A DNA stretch of 18,576 nucleotides from VMCP01 sp964645755 (GTDB lineage Bacteria > Bacteroidota > Bacteroidia > NS11-12g > UBA955), in contig CAZYBT010000050.1 in assembly GCA_964645755.1 (NCBI GenBank), positions 1 to 18,576 of the forward strand, read 5' to 3'. The notes under the pieces are model-generated. The model made no database searches, was not told where the DNA came from, and saw nothing but the letters and a program-made list of their open reading frames with translations. Each line of letters opens with the position of its first letter. The stretch's first letter is position 1. Shown here one piece after another: positions 8,146-15,825 of the stretch. Both the position numbers and the translations under genes were made by a program.

Positions 8146-8153
8146 TAAGAATA

Positions 8154-8184
8154 CAAAAATAGGTTACAAAAACACAAACACAAA
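8154..8184 (-). promoter_or_regulatory. Bacteroidota-type promoter, TTTG-N19-TATTTTTG
   Basis: On the minus strand TTTG (8184-8181) is followed after exactly 19 bases by TATTTTTG (8161-8154). This is a full match to the Bacteroidota housekeeping consensus TTTG-N19-TAnnTTTG. Only eight bases separate the -7 box from the ATG of the GT2 gene, so the transcript would have a very short or no leader. The region around it is AT-rich, but a match in both boxes at consensus spacing is unlikely by chance. Confidence 0.65.
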
Positions 8185-8226
8185 ATTCGGTTTTTGCAGA
8201 AATTGCAATTCTCTAAAGCTTTTCAA

Positions 8227-8838
8227 TTAAAGAACCAATTCAACCTCCATTAACCCGGGAACCAAATAAATTTTACCCGTTTTTTCTTCCACACATCGAT
8301 AACGACTTCTCATTTTCTCTAATTTTCTGAAGATTCTGCCATCTTTGGTTTGAAACGTTGTTTGGAGTGGAACTGATTCCACCAAAACAAAATGATCAGG
8401 TTTATTGTCGTACGTTCTCAAAGTCTTGAATAAGAATGGATCGGTACAGCTACTAGCTTTGGGGTTTTTCAGGTATCGATTGAGTGCATTTTGAACATCC
8501 GAGGGTAAAATAGATTCTTGCAGCATGGGTTTGGTAACTACTTGAAATTCTTGCTTCCATTCTAGTCCATGTGGCTGCACCTTAAATCCTCTTTTTTCAA
8601 AATTGATTAAATGGGCAGTTTCATGCAAAAACGTCACCAAAAATGCATATTGATTTAAATCTTTATTTATTGAAATTCGATGTGCCTCCCCTGGTTGAGG
8701 CGGTCTATAATCGCCAAGTTTTGTAGCTCGAGGTTTTTTAATTCGGAGCTGAATTCCGTACTTCCAAAGTAAATCATGCGCATATTCGGCACTTCCATCG
8801 GGCAAGTATTTTTTCAGTATGAGCAGCAATTCCGACAT
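8227..8838 (-). CDS. SprT-like zinc metalloprotein
   Basis: A cytoplasmic 203-residue protein of the SprT/Spartan-like family. The metal site is H72-E-T-A-H76 with the third ligand probably H90 (in QPHGLEWK), and the preceding segment HRISINKDLNQYAFLVTFL has the usual helix-strand pattern. The C-terminal part has only two cysteines (in SSCTDP and RYRC), so a complete four-cysteine zinc ribbon is not visible. Eukaryotic relatives cut DNA-protein crosslinks; the role of bacterial SprT-like proteins is largely unproven. The gene starts ten bases after the stop of the L-2-hydroxyglutarate oxidase gene and is probably the last gene of that transcript. Confidence 0.85.
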   Translation of the reverse strand: MSELLLILKKYLPDGSAEYAHDLLWKYGIQLRIKKPRATKLGDYRPPQPGEAHRISINKDLNQYAFLVTFLHETAHLINFEKRGFKVQPHGLEWKQEFQVVTKPMLQESILPSDVQNALNRYLKNPKASSCTDPFLFKTLRTYDNKPDHFVLVESVPLQTTFQTKDGRIFRKLEKMRSRYRCVEEKTGKIYLVPGLMEVELVL

Positions 8839-8848
8839 CCCTCAAAAA

Positions 8849-10054
8849 TCAATTCAGTTTTTTATAAATGAGGGACGCAACATGTTTTCCAATGGAGAAT
8901 GAGCTGGTTGCTGCCGGACTAGGGGCGTTCAACACATGAATACAATTCTCAGTTTCTTGAATGTAAAAATCGTCGATGAGTCCGCCATTTTTATCACAAG
9001 CCTGGGCCCTTACACCAGCACCTGCTGGCTCTAAATCATCTATGTTAACTTCGGGGACCAAACCTTGCAATGCTTTTGTGAATGCAGCTTTTGAAAACGA
9101 CCTGTAATACTCACCCAAACCTGTTCTCCAATACTTGATGGCTACTTTTCGGAATCCCTTCCAAAAAATACTCTCTAAAAACTCAGATAATTTAAAATCA
9201 GTTTTTTTATACCCTTCACGCTTAAATGCAAAAACGGCATTTGGGCCAGCTTCAATTTCTCCCGAAATTCTTCGGGTGAAATGAACCCCTAAAAACGGGA
9301 AATTGGCATCAGGAACAGGATAAATCAGATTTTTTACAAGATATGATTTCTCTGGCTTTAAACTATAATATTCGCCGCGGAATGGAATGATTTTCACATG
9401 TAGTTTTTCTCCCGATAACTCCGCAATTTTGTCGCAATACAATCCAGCACAATTCACCATTATTTTGGACTCAAACGATGCGCCATTTTGAATGCCTATC
9501 CTTACCCCCGTCTTATTCTGCTGTACGGAAACTACTTTATGTCCAAACGAAAAAGTAGCACCCAACGACATTAATTTATCTTTTAATCGCACGCAGATTT
9601 CTTTGTAATCTACAATTCCGGTTTGAGGCACGTAAATCCCCTTTATACCGGTACAATGAGGTTCAATCTCTCTAATTTCATTGGCTGACAAGTATTTAAG
9701 CCCACTAAGCCCGTTCAAAATTCCTCTTTGATAAAGTGTTTCCAACGCTGGAATTTCAGATTCTTTCGTTGCTACAATCACTTTGCCACAAAGATCAAAA
9801 TCAATGTTCTCTGACTTACAAAATTGCATCAATGCATCATATCCTTCGATACAATTTTTCGCCTTCAAACTGCCTGGTTTATAATAAATACCAGAATGGA
9901 TGACACCACTGTTGTTGCCTGTTTGATGAAGGGCAACATCTAATTCCTTCTCAAGAATCAACAACCTCAAGTTGGATTTTTCGATTAACAATTGATACGC
10001 CGTTGCCAATCCCACAATTCCTGCTCCCACTACAACAATGTCATGATTTTCCAT
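8849..10054 (-). CDS. lhgO: L-2-hydroxyglutarate oxidase (FAD-dependent)
   Basis: A 401-residue FAD-dependent oxidase of the DAO superfamily, converting L-2-hydroxyglutarate to 2-oxoglutarate. The Rossmann dinucleotide motif GAGIVG (10-15) follows HDIVVV, and the family blocks QTGNNSGVIHSGIYYKPGS, FRGEYY and VHFTRRISGEIEAGPNAV are clear. The C-terminal APSPAATSSFSIG stretch is typical of LhgO. I placed the start at the ATG at 10054, which begins MENHDIVVVGAG. An upstream in-frame extension to 10138 adds 28 residues of unrelated composition that overlap the DUF2851 gene and push the FAD motif away from the N terminus. The product feeds 2-oxoglutarate metabolism; sucB lies nearby but in a separate transcript. 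Confidence 0.9.
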   Translation of the reverse strand: MENHDIVVVGAGIVGLATAYQLLIEKSNLRLLILEKELDVALHQTGNNSGVIHSGIYYKPGSLKAKNCIEGYDALMQFCKSENIDFDLCGKVIVATKESEIPALETLYQRGILNGLSGLKYLSANEIREIEPHCTGIKGIYVPQTGIVDYKEICVRLKDKLMSLGATFSFGHKVVSVQQNKTGVRIGIQNGASFESKIMVNCAGLYCDKIAELSGEKLHVKIIPFRGEYYSLKPEKSYLVKNLIYPVPDANFPFLGVHFTRRISGEIEAGPNAVFAFKREGYKKTDFKLSEFLESIFWKGFRKVAIKYWRTGLGEYYRSFSKAAFTKALQGLVPEVNIDDLEPAGAGVRAQACDKNGGLIDDFYIQETENCIHVLNAPSPAATSSFSIGKHVASLIYKKLN

Positions 10055-10058
10055 AATG

Positions 10059-10089
10059 CAAAAGTAATCCGATTTCTCAATAAAATAAA
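10059..10089 (-). promoter_or_regulatory. Possible promoter for lhgO (near-leaderless)
   Basis: On the minus strand TACTTTTG (10066-10059) matches the Bacteroidota -7 box TAnnTTTG exactly. At 19 bases upstream the -33 position reads TTTA (10089-10086), three of four consensus bases. Only four bases lie between the box and the lhgO ATG, so transcription would begin at or beside the start codon. Confidence 0.4.
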
Positions 10090-10115
10090 TCAACCAACAC
10101 GAATGAAAGCTGCAT

Positions 10116-11363
10116 TCAAGCCAAGTAAGATTGCCCAATTAAACAATTCAAACATTGTTTTGGTTTACAAAAACCCTCGTATTGTCCCATCAATTGCTGA
10201 CTATGCTTGGCCGAACCATTAAAAATATCCAACCACTTCATCTTTCTTGTGATCCCGTTGGATTCAGCCGGTACAAATTCCAATAAATTCATTGCATGTT
10301 CAATCAAAGAAGCGTTGCCATGATATGTACCATGAGCCATCCACAAAGGCACAACCACATTAATAATCAATTGGTTTATGTGTTGATCTCCGTTTCCTAT
10401 CAACTCGGCATTGTTTCCAAATTTATTACCATAATCACGTACAGAAACCGATAACTTTTGCACCAATTGATTGTACGTCAGTGGAAGAAACCAATCACTT
10501 AGCGTCGTTATATTTTGAGACAACCAACAGCTCCACAACCACAATCTTATATTGGGAAATGCATTGGGGCGAATTTTACCAAAATACCAATTCAGGTTCA
10601 AGGGTTCCAATTGAAACTTATGCTTTAGAAATAAAAATTTGGTCCAAATTTGAGTAGAATTACCTGTTTCAAATAGATGTTCTATGGGCATACCACTTTG
10701 TCCCATCCAAAAAGCCAACATTTCATCATGTGAAAATTTCTGCAACCTGATAACATCAACATCTTTTATCAACAGCAGCATGGATTCTCGGTTTTGAATG
10801 TCCATCCAATATTTAGCAAATTGAAAAAGTATCACTTTATGCCAATTTCCGCGATATTCATAATGCTTTAAAAGCACTTCATCTACTTTTCTCTCCCACC
10901 GCTTTGATTGCGCAAAAACCAATTGCTGATATTTGTCAGATATGAATATTTTCCGATGAAATGACACACATGGAAACTCACCATGATGCTTTAAATGTAT
11001 TTGCGATTTTTGCAAATCTTTTATTGAAAAAAAATTGCTCAAAGCCAAAGTTGGCAAACTTCGCTGATAAAAATCATGTACGTCAATGGAATGATTCCAA
11101 ACCACATGGAGAACCACCGATCCATATTTTTCATCTAAATGATGCGCGTGTTCAAACCAGTTTTTTGAGTCCACATGAATCTCAATTGCCCCAATGTGTT
11201 GTACACCATCAATGAGAACGTGAGCGCCTGTAAAGTCTGGACCTTGACCACGATTGAGCGTGCCAAAATCGACAATTTGTAACCTTTGATTTTGAGTTGT
11301 TTTTAATTCTTTCTGAATGGATATTTTGGCATTCCAAAATTGCTGAATGATTTCCTCTTTCAC
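10116..11363 (-). CDS. DUF2851 family protein (GTG start)
   Basis: A 415-residue soluble protein of the Bacteroidota family DUF2851, function unknown. The conserved N-terminal core reads NRGQGPDF (37-44), then AIEIHVDSKNWFEHAHH (59-75), then GSVVLHVVWNHS. P42-D43 followed by E61-x-H63 resembles a modified PD-(D/E)XK nuclease core, which is only a pattern-level inference. The C terminus has C399, C404 and C407 in a C-x4-C-x2-C arrangement, common in the family. The start is GTG at 11363, supported by a full AAGGAGG four bases upstream, which is very unusual in this phylum. It begins 68 bases after the CDF transporter stop, and lhgO follows after 61 bases. Confidence 0.85.
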   Translation of the reverse strand: MKEEIIQQFWNAKISIQKELKTTQNQRLQIVDFGTLNRGQGPDFTGAHVLIDGVQHIGAIEIHVDSKNWFEHAHHLDEKYGSVVLHVVWNHSIDVHDFYQRSLPTLALSNFFSIKDLQKSQIHLKHHGEFPCVSFHRKIFISDKYQQLVFAQSKRWERKVDEVLLKHYEYRGNWHKVILFQFAKYWMDIQNRESMLLLIKDVDVIRLQKFSHDEMLAFWMGQSGMPIEHLFETGNSTQIWTKFLFLKHKFQLEPLNLNWYFGKIRPNAFPNIRLWLWSCWLSQNITTLSDWFLPLTYNQLVQKLSVSVRDYGNKFGNNAELIGNGDQHINQLIINVVVPLWMAHGTYHGNASLIEHAMNLLEFVPAESNGITRKMKWLDIFNGSAKHSQQLMGQYEGFCKPKQCLNCLIGQSYLA

Positions 11364-11401
11364 GATTCCTCCTTTTTAAGTATTCCTAAAGATACTAAAA
11401 A
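11364..11401 (-). promoter_or_regulatory. Consensus Shine-Dalgarno with an adjoining hairpin before DUF2851
   Basis: On the minus strand AAGGAGG (11374-11368) lies four bases before the GTG start. Directly upstream is a hairpin of about ten base pairs with one bulge, arms 11392-11401 and 11373-11383 around an 8-base loop (11384-11391). The hairpin abuts the ribosome site but has no trailing T run, so it is not a terminator. Bacteroidota ribosomes normally hide the anti-Shine-Dalgarno, so a full site suggests special translational control. Confidence 0.55.
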
Positions 11402-11431
11402 GAATGCAATCGTAAAACACTCACAGAATGG

Positions 11432-12295
11432 TTATGAATAGGCCGTTTCTAAAGTGGTATGTTGAATTCTGTGTTTGTACAACAGTTCTCGAATTGTTTG
11501 TTTAACCAATTCTTGTTGCTCCAATTGAATGGTAGGGTTCAAATAAATTGTTGCCGTAAATGCATTCCTGGTGGTACTGATTGCCCACAAGTGCATGTCC
11601 CTCACTTTTTCAACACCTTCAATTTCTTCCACCATTTGCTGAATTTCAATAGAATCTATTCCCTCCGGCACCCCGTCGAGACTCAGTTTCAAGCTTGAGA
11701 CAAAAAGGGATAATGTTCCCCACAAAATCACCACACAAATACCTAAACCGAGTACAGGATCAATCCATTGCCAGCCCCACTGGGTCATTGCAAAACCGCC
11801 GGCAACAACGGCCACGCTGACCAAAGCATCAGCGGCCATATGAAGAAATGCAGCTCTGTTATTTAACTCATTGCTTCTCATGAAAATGAGCGCAGTTAAC
11901 GTATTAATCACAACGCCAATACCGGCAACTAGACTCACAACAAATCCATCAGGATGTTCAACATTGTTTAATCGATGATAGGCATCTATACCCATGGAAC
12001 CTACAGCGATAAACAGCAACACGCAATTGGCTAATGAAGCTAAAATAGTGCCTTTGCTGAAACCATAAGTATAGGATGAAGTAGGACTTTTAGTAGCCAT
12101 TTTGAAGGCAAACCAACTGATGAGCAAACCTGCCACATCGCCTAAGTTGTGCCATGCATCGGCAAGCAGCGACAATGAATTTATTTGATAACCATAACCA
12201 AGCTCAATCAACACAAAGGCAAAATTCAGGATGATTCCGAGAAGGAATTTCCGACCCATTTCTAAGTGATGATCGTGGTGGTCGTGATTATGCAT
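11432..12295 (-). CDS. CDF-family cation efflux protein (Zn2+ type)
   Basis: A 287-residue inner-membrane proton antiporter of the cation diffusion facilitator family with six predicted helices and a C-terminal cytoplasmic domain (about 205-285). The transport site shows H49-xxx-D53 in helix 2 (LADAWHNLGD) and H152-xxx-D156 in helix 5 (HMAADALVSV), the HD-HD pattern linked to zinc selectivity. The N terminus is histidine-rich (MHNHDHHDHH), a likely metal-binding tail. The C-terminal domain has the usual EIEGVEKVRDMHLWAIS signature. Its ATG follows directly after the sucB stop (TAAATG), so it is translated from the sucB transcript. A functional link between zinc export and the TCA cycle is not obvious. 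Confidence 0.92.
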   Translation of the reverse strand: MHNHDHHDHHLEMGRKFLLGIILNFAFVLIELGYGYQINSLSLLADAWHNLGDVAGLLISWFAFKMATKSPTSSYTYGFSKGTILASLANCVLLFIAVGSMGIDAYHRLNNVEHPDGFVVSLVAGIGVVINTLTALIFMRSNELNNRAAFLHMAADALVSVAVVAGGFAMTQWGWQWIDPVLGLGICVVILWGTLSLFVSSLKLSLDGVPEGIDSIEIQQMVEEIEGVEKVRDMHLWAISTTRNAFTATIYLNPTIQLEQQELVKQTIRELLYKHRIQHTTLETAYS

Positions 12296-13552
12296 TTAAA
12301 GTCCTAAAACTTTTTCTTGAGGATTCTTCCCATCGAGCATCATTTCAGGATTTTCGAGTAAATTCTTCACTCTCACCAAGAAACTCACGCTTTCACGGCC
12401 ATCAATAATTCTGTGATCATAGCTCAAAGCAATATACATCATTGGGCGAATCACAACTTGACCATTTTCTGCAATTGGACGTTCAATGATATTGTGCATT
12501 CCCAAGATACCACTCTGAGGTTGGTTGATAATTGGGGTACTCATCATAGAGCCAAACACACCACCATTTGTAATGGTAAAGGTTCCGCCTGTCATTTCGT
12601 CGATGGTTAATTTATTATCGCGGGCTTTTGTAGCCAACCGTTTTACTTCTTTTTCGATTTCATCGAGGGACATATTTTCGGCTGAGCGAATCACTGGCAC
12701 CACCAAACCTTTGGGGGCACTCACCGCTATTGAAATATCGCAATAATCGTGATAAATAATTTCTTCCCCTTCAATACTTGCATTTACAGCAGGCCAATCT
12801 TGGAGGGCAATGCAAACGGCGCGGGTAAAGAAGCTCATAAAACCAAGACCAACACCAAATTGTTCTTCGAAACGTTTTTTGTATTTCGCGCGAAGATCCA
12901 TCACCGGTTTCATGTTCACTTCGTTAAAAGTGGTTAACATAGCGGTTTCATTTTTGGCAGCAACCAATCTTTTGGAAACGGTTTTACGCAGGTTCGACAT
13001 TTTTTCTCTACGGTCGTTCCTACCGGTAGATTTGATATTTCCTTGTTTAACACCGCCCAATTTCACGATAGCTTCTAGGGCATCTAACTTGGTGATTTTG
13101 CCATTAGATCCGGTACCTTTCACTTGCGAAGCATCTATGCCGTACTCATTTAACAATTGAACGGCCATTGGCGACGCGAGAACATCGGCAGCAACTGCAG
13201 GAGATTTTTCAGCTACCGGTGCTGTAGTTTTTTCGGTTTTTACAGCAGCTGGAGCTTCTGTTTTTGCTGGAGCTGCTGCTGGAGCAGGTGCCGCTGCAGA
13301 CGCAGGGCGAGCCGCTTCAGTGTTGATCACAGCAATCACGGTATTGATGGCAATTGTATCGCCAATATTTCCGATTAGTTTTTCAACCACACCGGCTTTT
13401 TCAGCGTTCACTTCAAAAGTAGCTTTATCACTTTCAAATTCAGCAATTGGGGCATCCATTTCAACCCAATCACCTTCTTTCACTAACCAATTTGCAATGG
13501 TTACTTCGCTTACAGATTCGCCCGGAGCGGGCACGATAATTTCAATGGCCAT
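12296..13552 (-). CDS. sucB: 2-oxoglutarate dehydrogenase E2, dihydrolipoamide succinyltransferase
   Basis: A 418-residue E2 core subunit of the 2-oxoglutarate dehydrogenase complex, transferring succinyl from lipoyl to CoA. In order it has one lipoyl domain (1-78, lipoyl lysine K43 in ESDKATFEV), an Ala/Pro/Lys linker (about 78-122), the peripheral subunit-binding domain (about 125-160, ending GKITKLDAL) and the catalytic domain (about 185-418) with the active-site H380-RII-D384-G. The sequence GGTFTITNGGVFGS and single lipoyl domain fit a succinyltransferase better than a pyruvate-type E2. I chose the ATG at 13552 (MAIEIIVPAPGES); the in-frame TTG at 13564 adds only four residues. No E1 gene (sucA) lies beside it in this window. 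It is co-transcribed with the CDF gene. Confidence 0.93.
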   Translation of the reverse strand: MAIEIIVPAPGESVSEVTIANWLVKEGDWVEMDAPIAEFESDKATFEVNAEKAGVVEKLIGNIGDTIAINTVIAVINTEAARPASAAAPAPAAAPAKTEAPAAVKTEKTTAPVAEKSPAVAADVLASPMAVQLLNEYGIDASQVKGTGSNGKITKLDALEAIVKLGGVKQGNIKSTGRNDRREKMSNLRKTVSKRLVAAKNETAMLTTFNEVNMKPVMDLRAKYKKRFEEQFGVGLGFMSFFTRAVCIALQDWPAVNASIEGEEIIYHDYCDISIAVSAPKGLVVPVIRSAENMSLDEIEKEVKRLATKARDNKLTIDEMTGGTFTITNGGVFGSMMSTPIINQPQSGILGMHNIIERPIAENGQVVIRPMMYIALSYDHRIIDGRESVSFLVRVKNLLENPEMMLDGKNPQEKVLGL

Positions 13553-13574
13553 AGTTTGAGGCAAAAAATATTTA

Positions 13575-13582
13575 CAAAGTTA
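13575..13582 (-). promoter_or_regulatory. Candidate -7 box for the sucB operon
   Basis: On the minus strand TAACTTTG (13582-13575) matches TAnnTTTG exactly and lies 22 bases before the sucB ATG. No good TTTG is present at 19-20 bases upstream; the nearest is TTTC at about 22 bases. The gap 13553-13707 otherwise holds only the terminator of the upstream operon, and I see no gene in it. Confidence 0.4.
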
Positions 13583-13655
13583 GTATTTTTCAGGGATGCT
13601 TGCTGAAATATCTGATGAAAACAGTCGTTAAACTGAAAATAAATGCTTAAAAAGC

Positions 13656-13684
13656 AAAAAAGGCTGTGAAAACACAGCCTTTTT
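13656..13684 (-). terminator. Intrinsic terminator of the GldM-like operon
   Basis: A perfect 8-bp stem, AGGCTGTG (13661-13668) pairing with CACAGCCT (13673-13680), closes an AAAA loop and is flanked by A residues on the left and T residues on the right. Read on the minus strand it follows the barrel-protein stop at 13708 and ends in a T run, so it should end the operon and isolate sucB. The symmetrical flanks would let it work in both directions. Confidence 0.85.
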
Positions 13685-13707
13685 ATACGATTCGTTATTA
13701 AATATGC

Positions 13708-15825
13708 TTACTTAAAAAGGATATAACTTGCTCCCAAGTGCATTTGGAAATACCAATCGTTTAAACCATTGGTAGAACGTGGTGCATTAGGTGCAATTTT
13801 ATCTTTTAATGAGTAATTTGAAATTTTATTCAAATCTGATTCTGAAATACCTGGTAATTTATCGTAAGCGGCAGCGCGCATTGCATCGTAATCACCGCCA
13901 AACCATAAGCCAGGTCCGTAATCATCCAAATAATCTGTTGAGGTATACACTGCCTTCATTTCACCTTTAATGGTCCAACGTTTCATCAAATAGGTTAAGC
14001 TAAATGAAGTTCCAATATTGAATGCAATTGGGCTATAAGGCGAAGCGCCAGGCAAGAAATTTTGTCCCTCAGAACCTAAGTCCCTCAAATTGTAAAGATG
14101 CTCATTTTTCATGCGGGCTACATAATCGCTGTACTCTTCCTTGCTCTTTTGTCCAGTGTAAGCATATCTGTAAGTATTGAAATACATCATACCAAGACTT
14201 AGCCCAAGGGTTGGAATAATTCTGGATGATTTACCTGCTACCAATTGATATGGTTTGAGATGCCACAATCCTTCAACTTCTGCAATTCCCATTTTTGTCC
14301 AAAAATGAACAGGATAGCTATTTCCCGCTGCTTCAATTTCATTATAATTTTGATCGTAAGAATACAGTTTTGAAGTACCAGAAAACAAACCTGTAGCCCA
14401 AATATTATGAATGGAGATTTCGGTGTAATACAAAGACCCTTTTAAACTAAAGCGGCTGTTGAAGTTATATTGACCATAACCTCCAAAACTGTATTCAATG
14501 GTTGAAGGAAGGGGTGCAAATTTATGTTTGATGTCACCACCACCATAAATTCCTCCACCGCCCCACATTCCGATTTCCCAAACACGAATTTTTTTAATCA
14601 CTTCACCTTTAGACTTGAACATTGGTAAATTCACACCAATACCCAGAACATCAGATTGTTCTTGGCCACCACCTATTGACTTTTGGCGCAAATATTTATT
14701 ATATTCGGCAGTGTCTACTTTGCTCAATTCAAGTGCCTGAGCAGGCGTAAGCTCAAATTTTGGAATATTCACAGTTGCACCATTGCTCATGATTGCTTTT
14801 GATGGATATCCTTGAATGTAATCAAATACCAAAGTATCACCTTTTTTCACCATTGTGTAATCAACTTTGTTTCCTGTTGAATCAGTGATTTTAGAAATTG
14901 ATGGATTTCCAATTACCGTCATTCTAACTTGACCAAATTGATGTTTCACACCAGTTACAACATCTTGTAACCCGGCATTTGAAATCGGCTCTCTTTTAGC
15001 TACAACAATAGAAGGAATTCTATTGTCGATGTGTTTATCGAAAAGGAGGTCTTCTGACAAATCTGATTGGTAAATTGTTTCAACATTCATTGATTGGCTA
15101 CCTGTACCGGAGACAGACAAACCCACAGGATTTTTTCCCGCGTAGTTTCTTGAAAAAGTCATTGAACCAACTGAAACATTTGAACTTTTAGCATTGTTGG
15201 CAAAATCAAAATGAACCAATCCCATTGAATTATCAGCTCCTTTGAAATTATTGTCTTGGAATACCAATTTATCCAATGAATATTGAATTCCATCAGAACC
15301 CACTTGTTCGAGTAAAATTCCAGCTGCGTTATTCACAACTGAGAAATCTGAAATACTAAATTTTATTTTTCTACCTTCCCTCAAATCATTCAACGGAGTT
15401 GCAACATAAATCAAAGGTTCACCTGAAACACAGTTAACAATACCAATACTTTTTAATTCAACGCTTTTTCTATGCCAGAAAGGATCAAAACGAAGTGGCT
15501 GAATTTGTCCGTTAAAATTAACATGTGATAATTCCACCGAGGCATTGCTTGCAGAACCAGTGATCACGATACCCAAACCTGGGGCATTCACATCAGCATT
15601 TACAACCTGAATTGGATTTGATTTGGTACCATTCATAATGAGGGTACCTTCAACTTGTAGAACAGCGCCTGCGCCCAATTCAATGATTGCACCAGCTGGA
15701 ACGGTGAGCGTTTCACCGGCAGCTACAATTTTCACATCGGCGATTTTAATTGTTGACTGACCGAAAACTGAATTCGCAGCAGCGAACAACAATAACAATA
15801 TACTATTTAGACGTAAGGTCTTCAT
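13708..15825 (-). CDS. Exported beta-helix / outer-membrane beta-barrel fusion protein, GldM-operon linked
   Basis: A 705-residue protein I do not recognise as a named family. A signal peptide covers residues 1-22 (LLLLFAAANSVFG, cleavage before Q23). Residues about 25-300 are regular short beta rungs rich in V, I, N and G (for example GETLTVPAGAIIELGAGA), like a right-handed parallel beta-helix. A linker with LTPAQALELSKVDTAEYNKYLR (359-380) follows. From about 413 to the end, alternating amphipathic strands with aromatic girdles (YSFGGYGQYNFNSRFSLKG) and a terminal GASYILFK fit an outer-membrane barrel. A glycine-rich WGGGGIYGGG (421-430) precedes it. There is no type IX C-terminal sorting domain. 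Its ATG overlaps the stop of the second GldM-like gene (ATGA), so it is probably the outer-membrane partner of that pair. The fold assignments are inference from pattern. Confidence 0.65.
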   Translation of the reverse strand: MKTLRLNSILLLLFAAANSVFGQSTIKIADVKIVAAGETLTVPAGAIIELGAGAVLQVEGTLIMNGTKSNPIQVVNADVNAPGLGIVITGSASNASVELSHVNFNGQIQPLRFDPFWHRKSVELKSIGIVNCVSGEPLIYVATPLNDLREGRKIKFSISDFSVVNNAAGILLEQVGSDGIQYSLDKLVFQDNNFKGADNSMGLVHFDFANNAKSSNVSVGSMTFSRNYAGKNPVGLSVSGTGSQSMNVETIYQSDLSEDLLFDKHIDNRIPSIVVAKREPISNAGLQDVVTGVKHQFGQVRMTVIGNPSISKITDSTGNKVDYTMVKKGDTLVFDYIQGYPSKAIMSNGATVNIPKFELTPAQALELSKVDTAEYNKYLRQKSIGGGQEQSDVLGIGVNLPMFKSKGEVIKKIRVWEIGMWGGGGIYGGGDIKHKFAPLPSTIEYSFGGYGQYNFNSRFSLKGSLYYTEISIHNIWATGLFSGTSKLYSYDQNYNEIEAAGNSYPVHFWTKMGIAEVEGLWHLKPYQLVAGKSSRIIPTLGLSLGMMYFNTYRYAYTGQKSKEEYSDYVARMKNEHLYNLRDLGSEGQNFLPGASPYSPIAFNIGTSFSLTYLMKRWTIKGEMKAVYTSTDYLDDYGPGLWFGGDYDAMRAAAYDKLPGISESDLNKISNYSLKDKIAPNAPRSTNGLNDWYFQMHLGASYILFK

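Noticed and set aside
8191..8212. AATTGCAATT palindrome and repeated TTGCA near the GT2 promoter
   Set aside because: It is short and AT-rich, and I could not distinguish an operator from chance at this base composition.
10055..10138. N-terminal extension of the L-2-hydroxyglutarate oxidase reading frame
   Set aside because: The 28 extra residues overlap the DUF2851 gene, have no family match, and place the FAD motif too far from the N terminus. A good ATG and -7 box support the start at 10054.
12810..13160. 116-residue plus-strand reading frame
   Set aside because: It lies entirely antisense to the sucB catalytic and subunit-binding domains; its composition is a shadow of that gene.
13186..13320. 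Low-complexity GC-richer repeat region
   Set aside because: This is the Ala/Pro/Lys interdomain linker of the E2 subunit, a normal feature of the family, not a DNA repeat element.
13708..13800. Type IX secretion C-terminal sorting domain on the beta-helix/barrel protein
   Set aside because: The last ~80 residues lack the usual CTD pattern and instead look like a terminal barrel strand ending YILFK.
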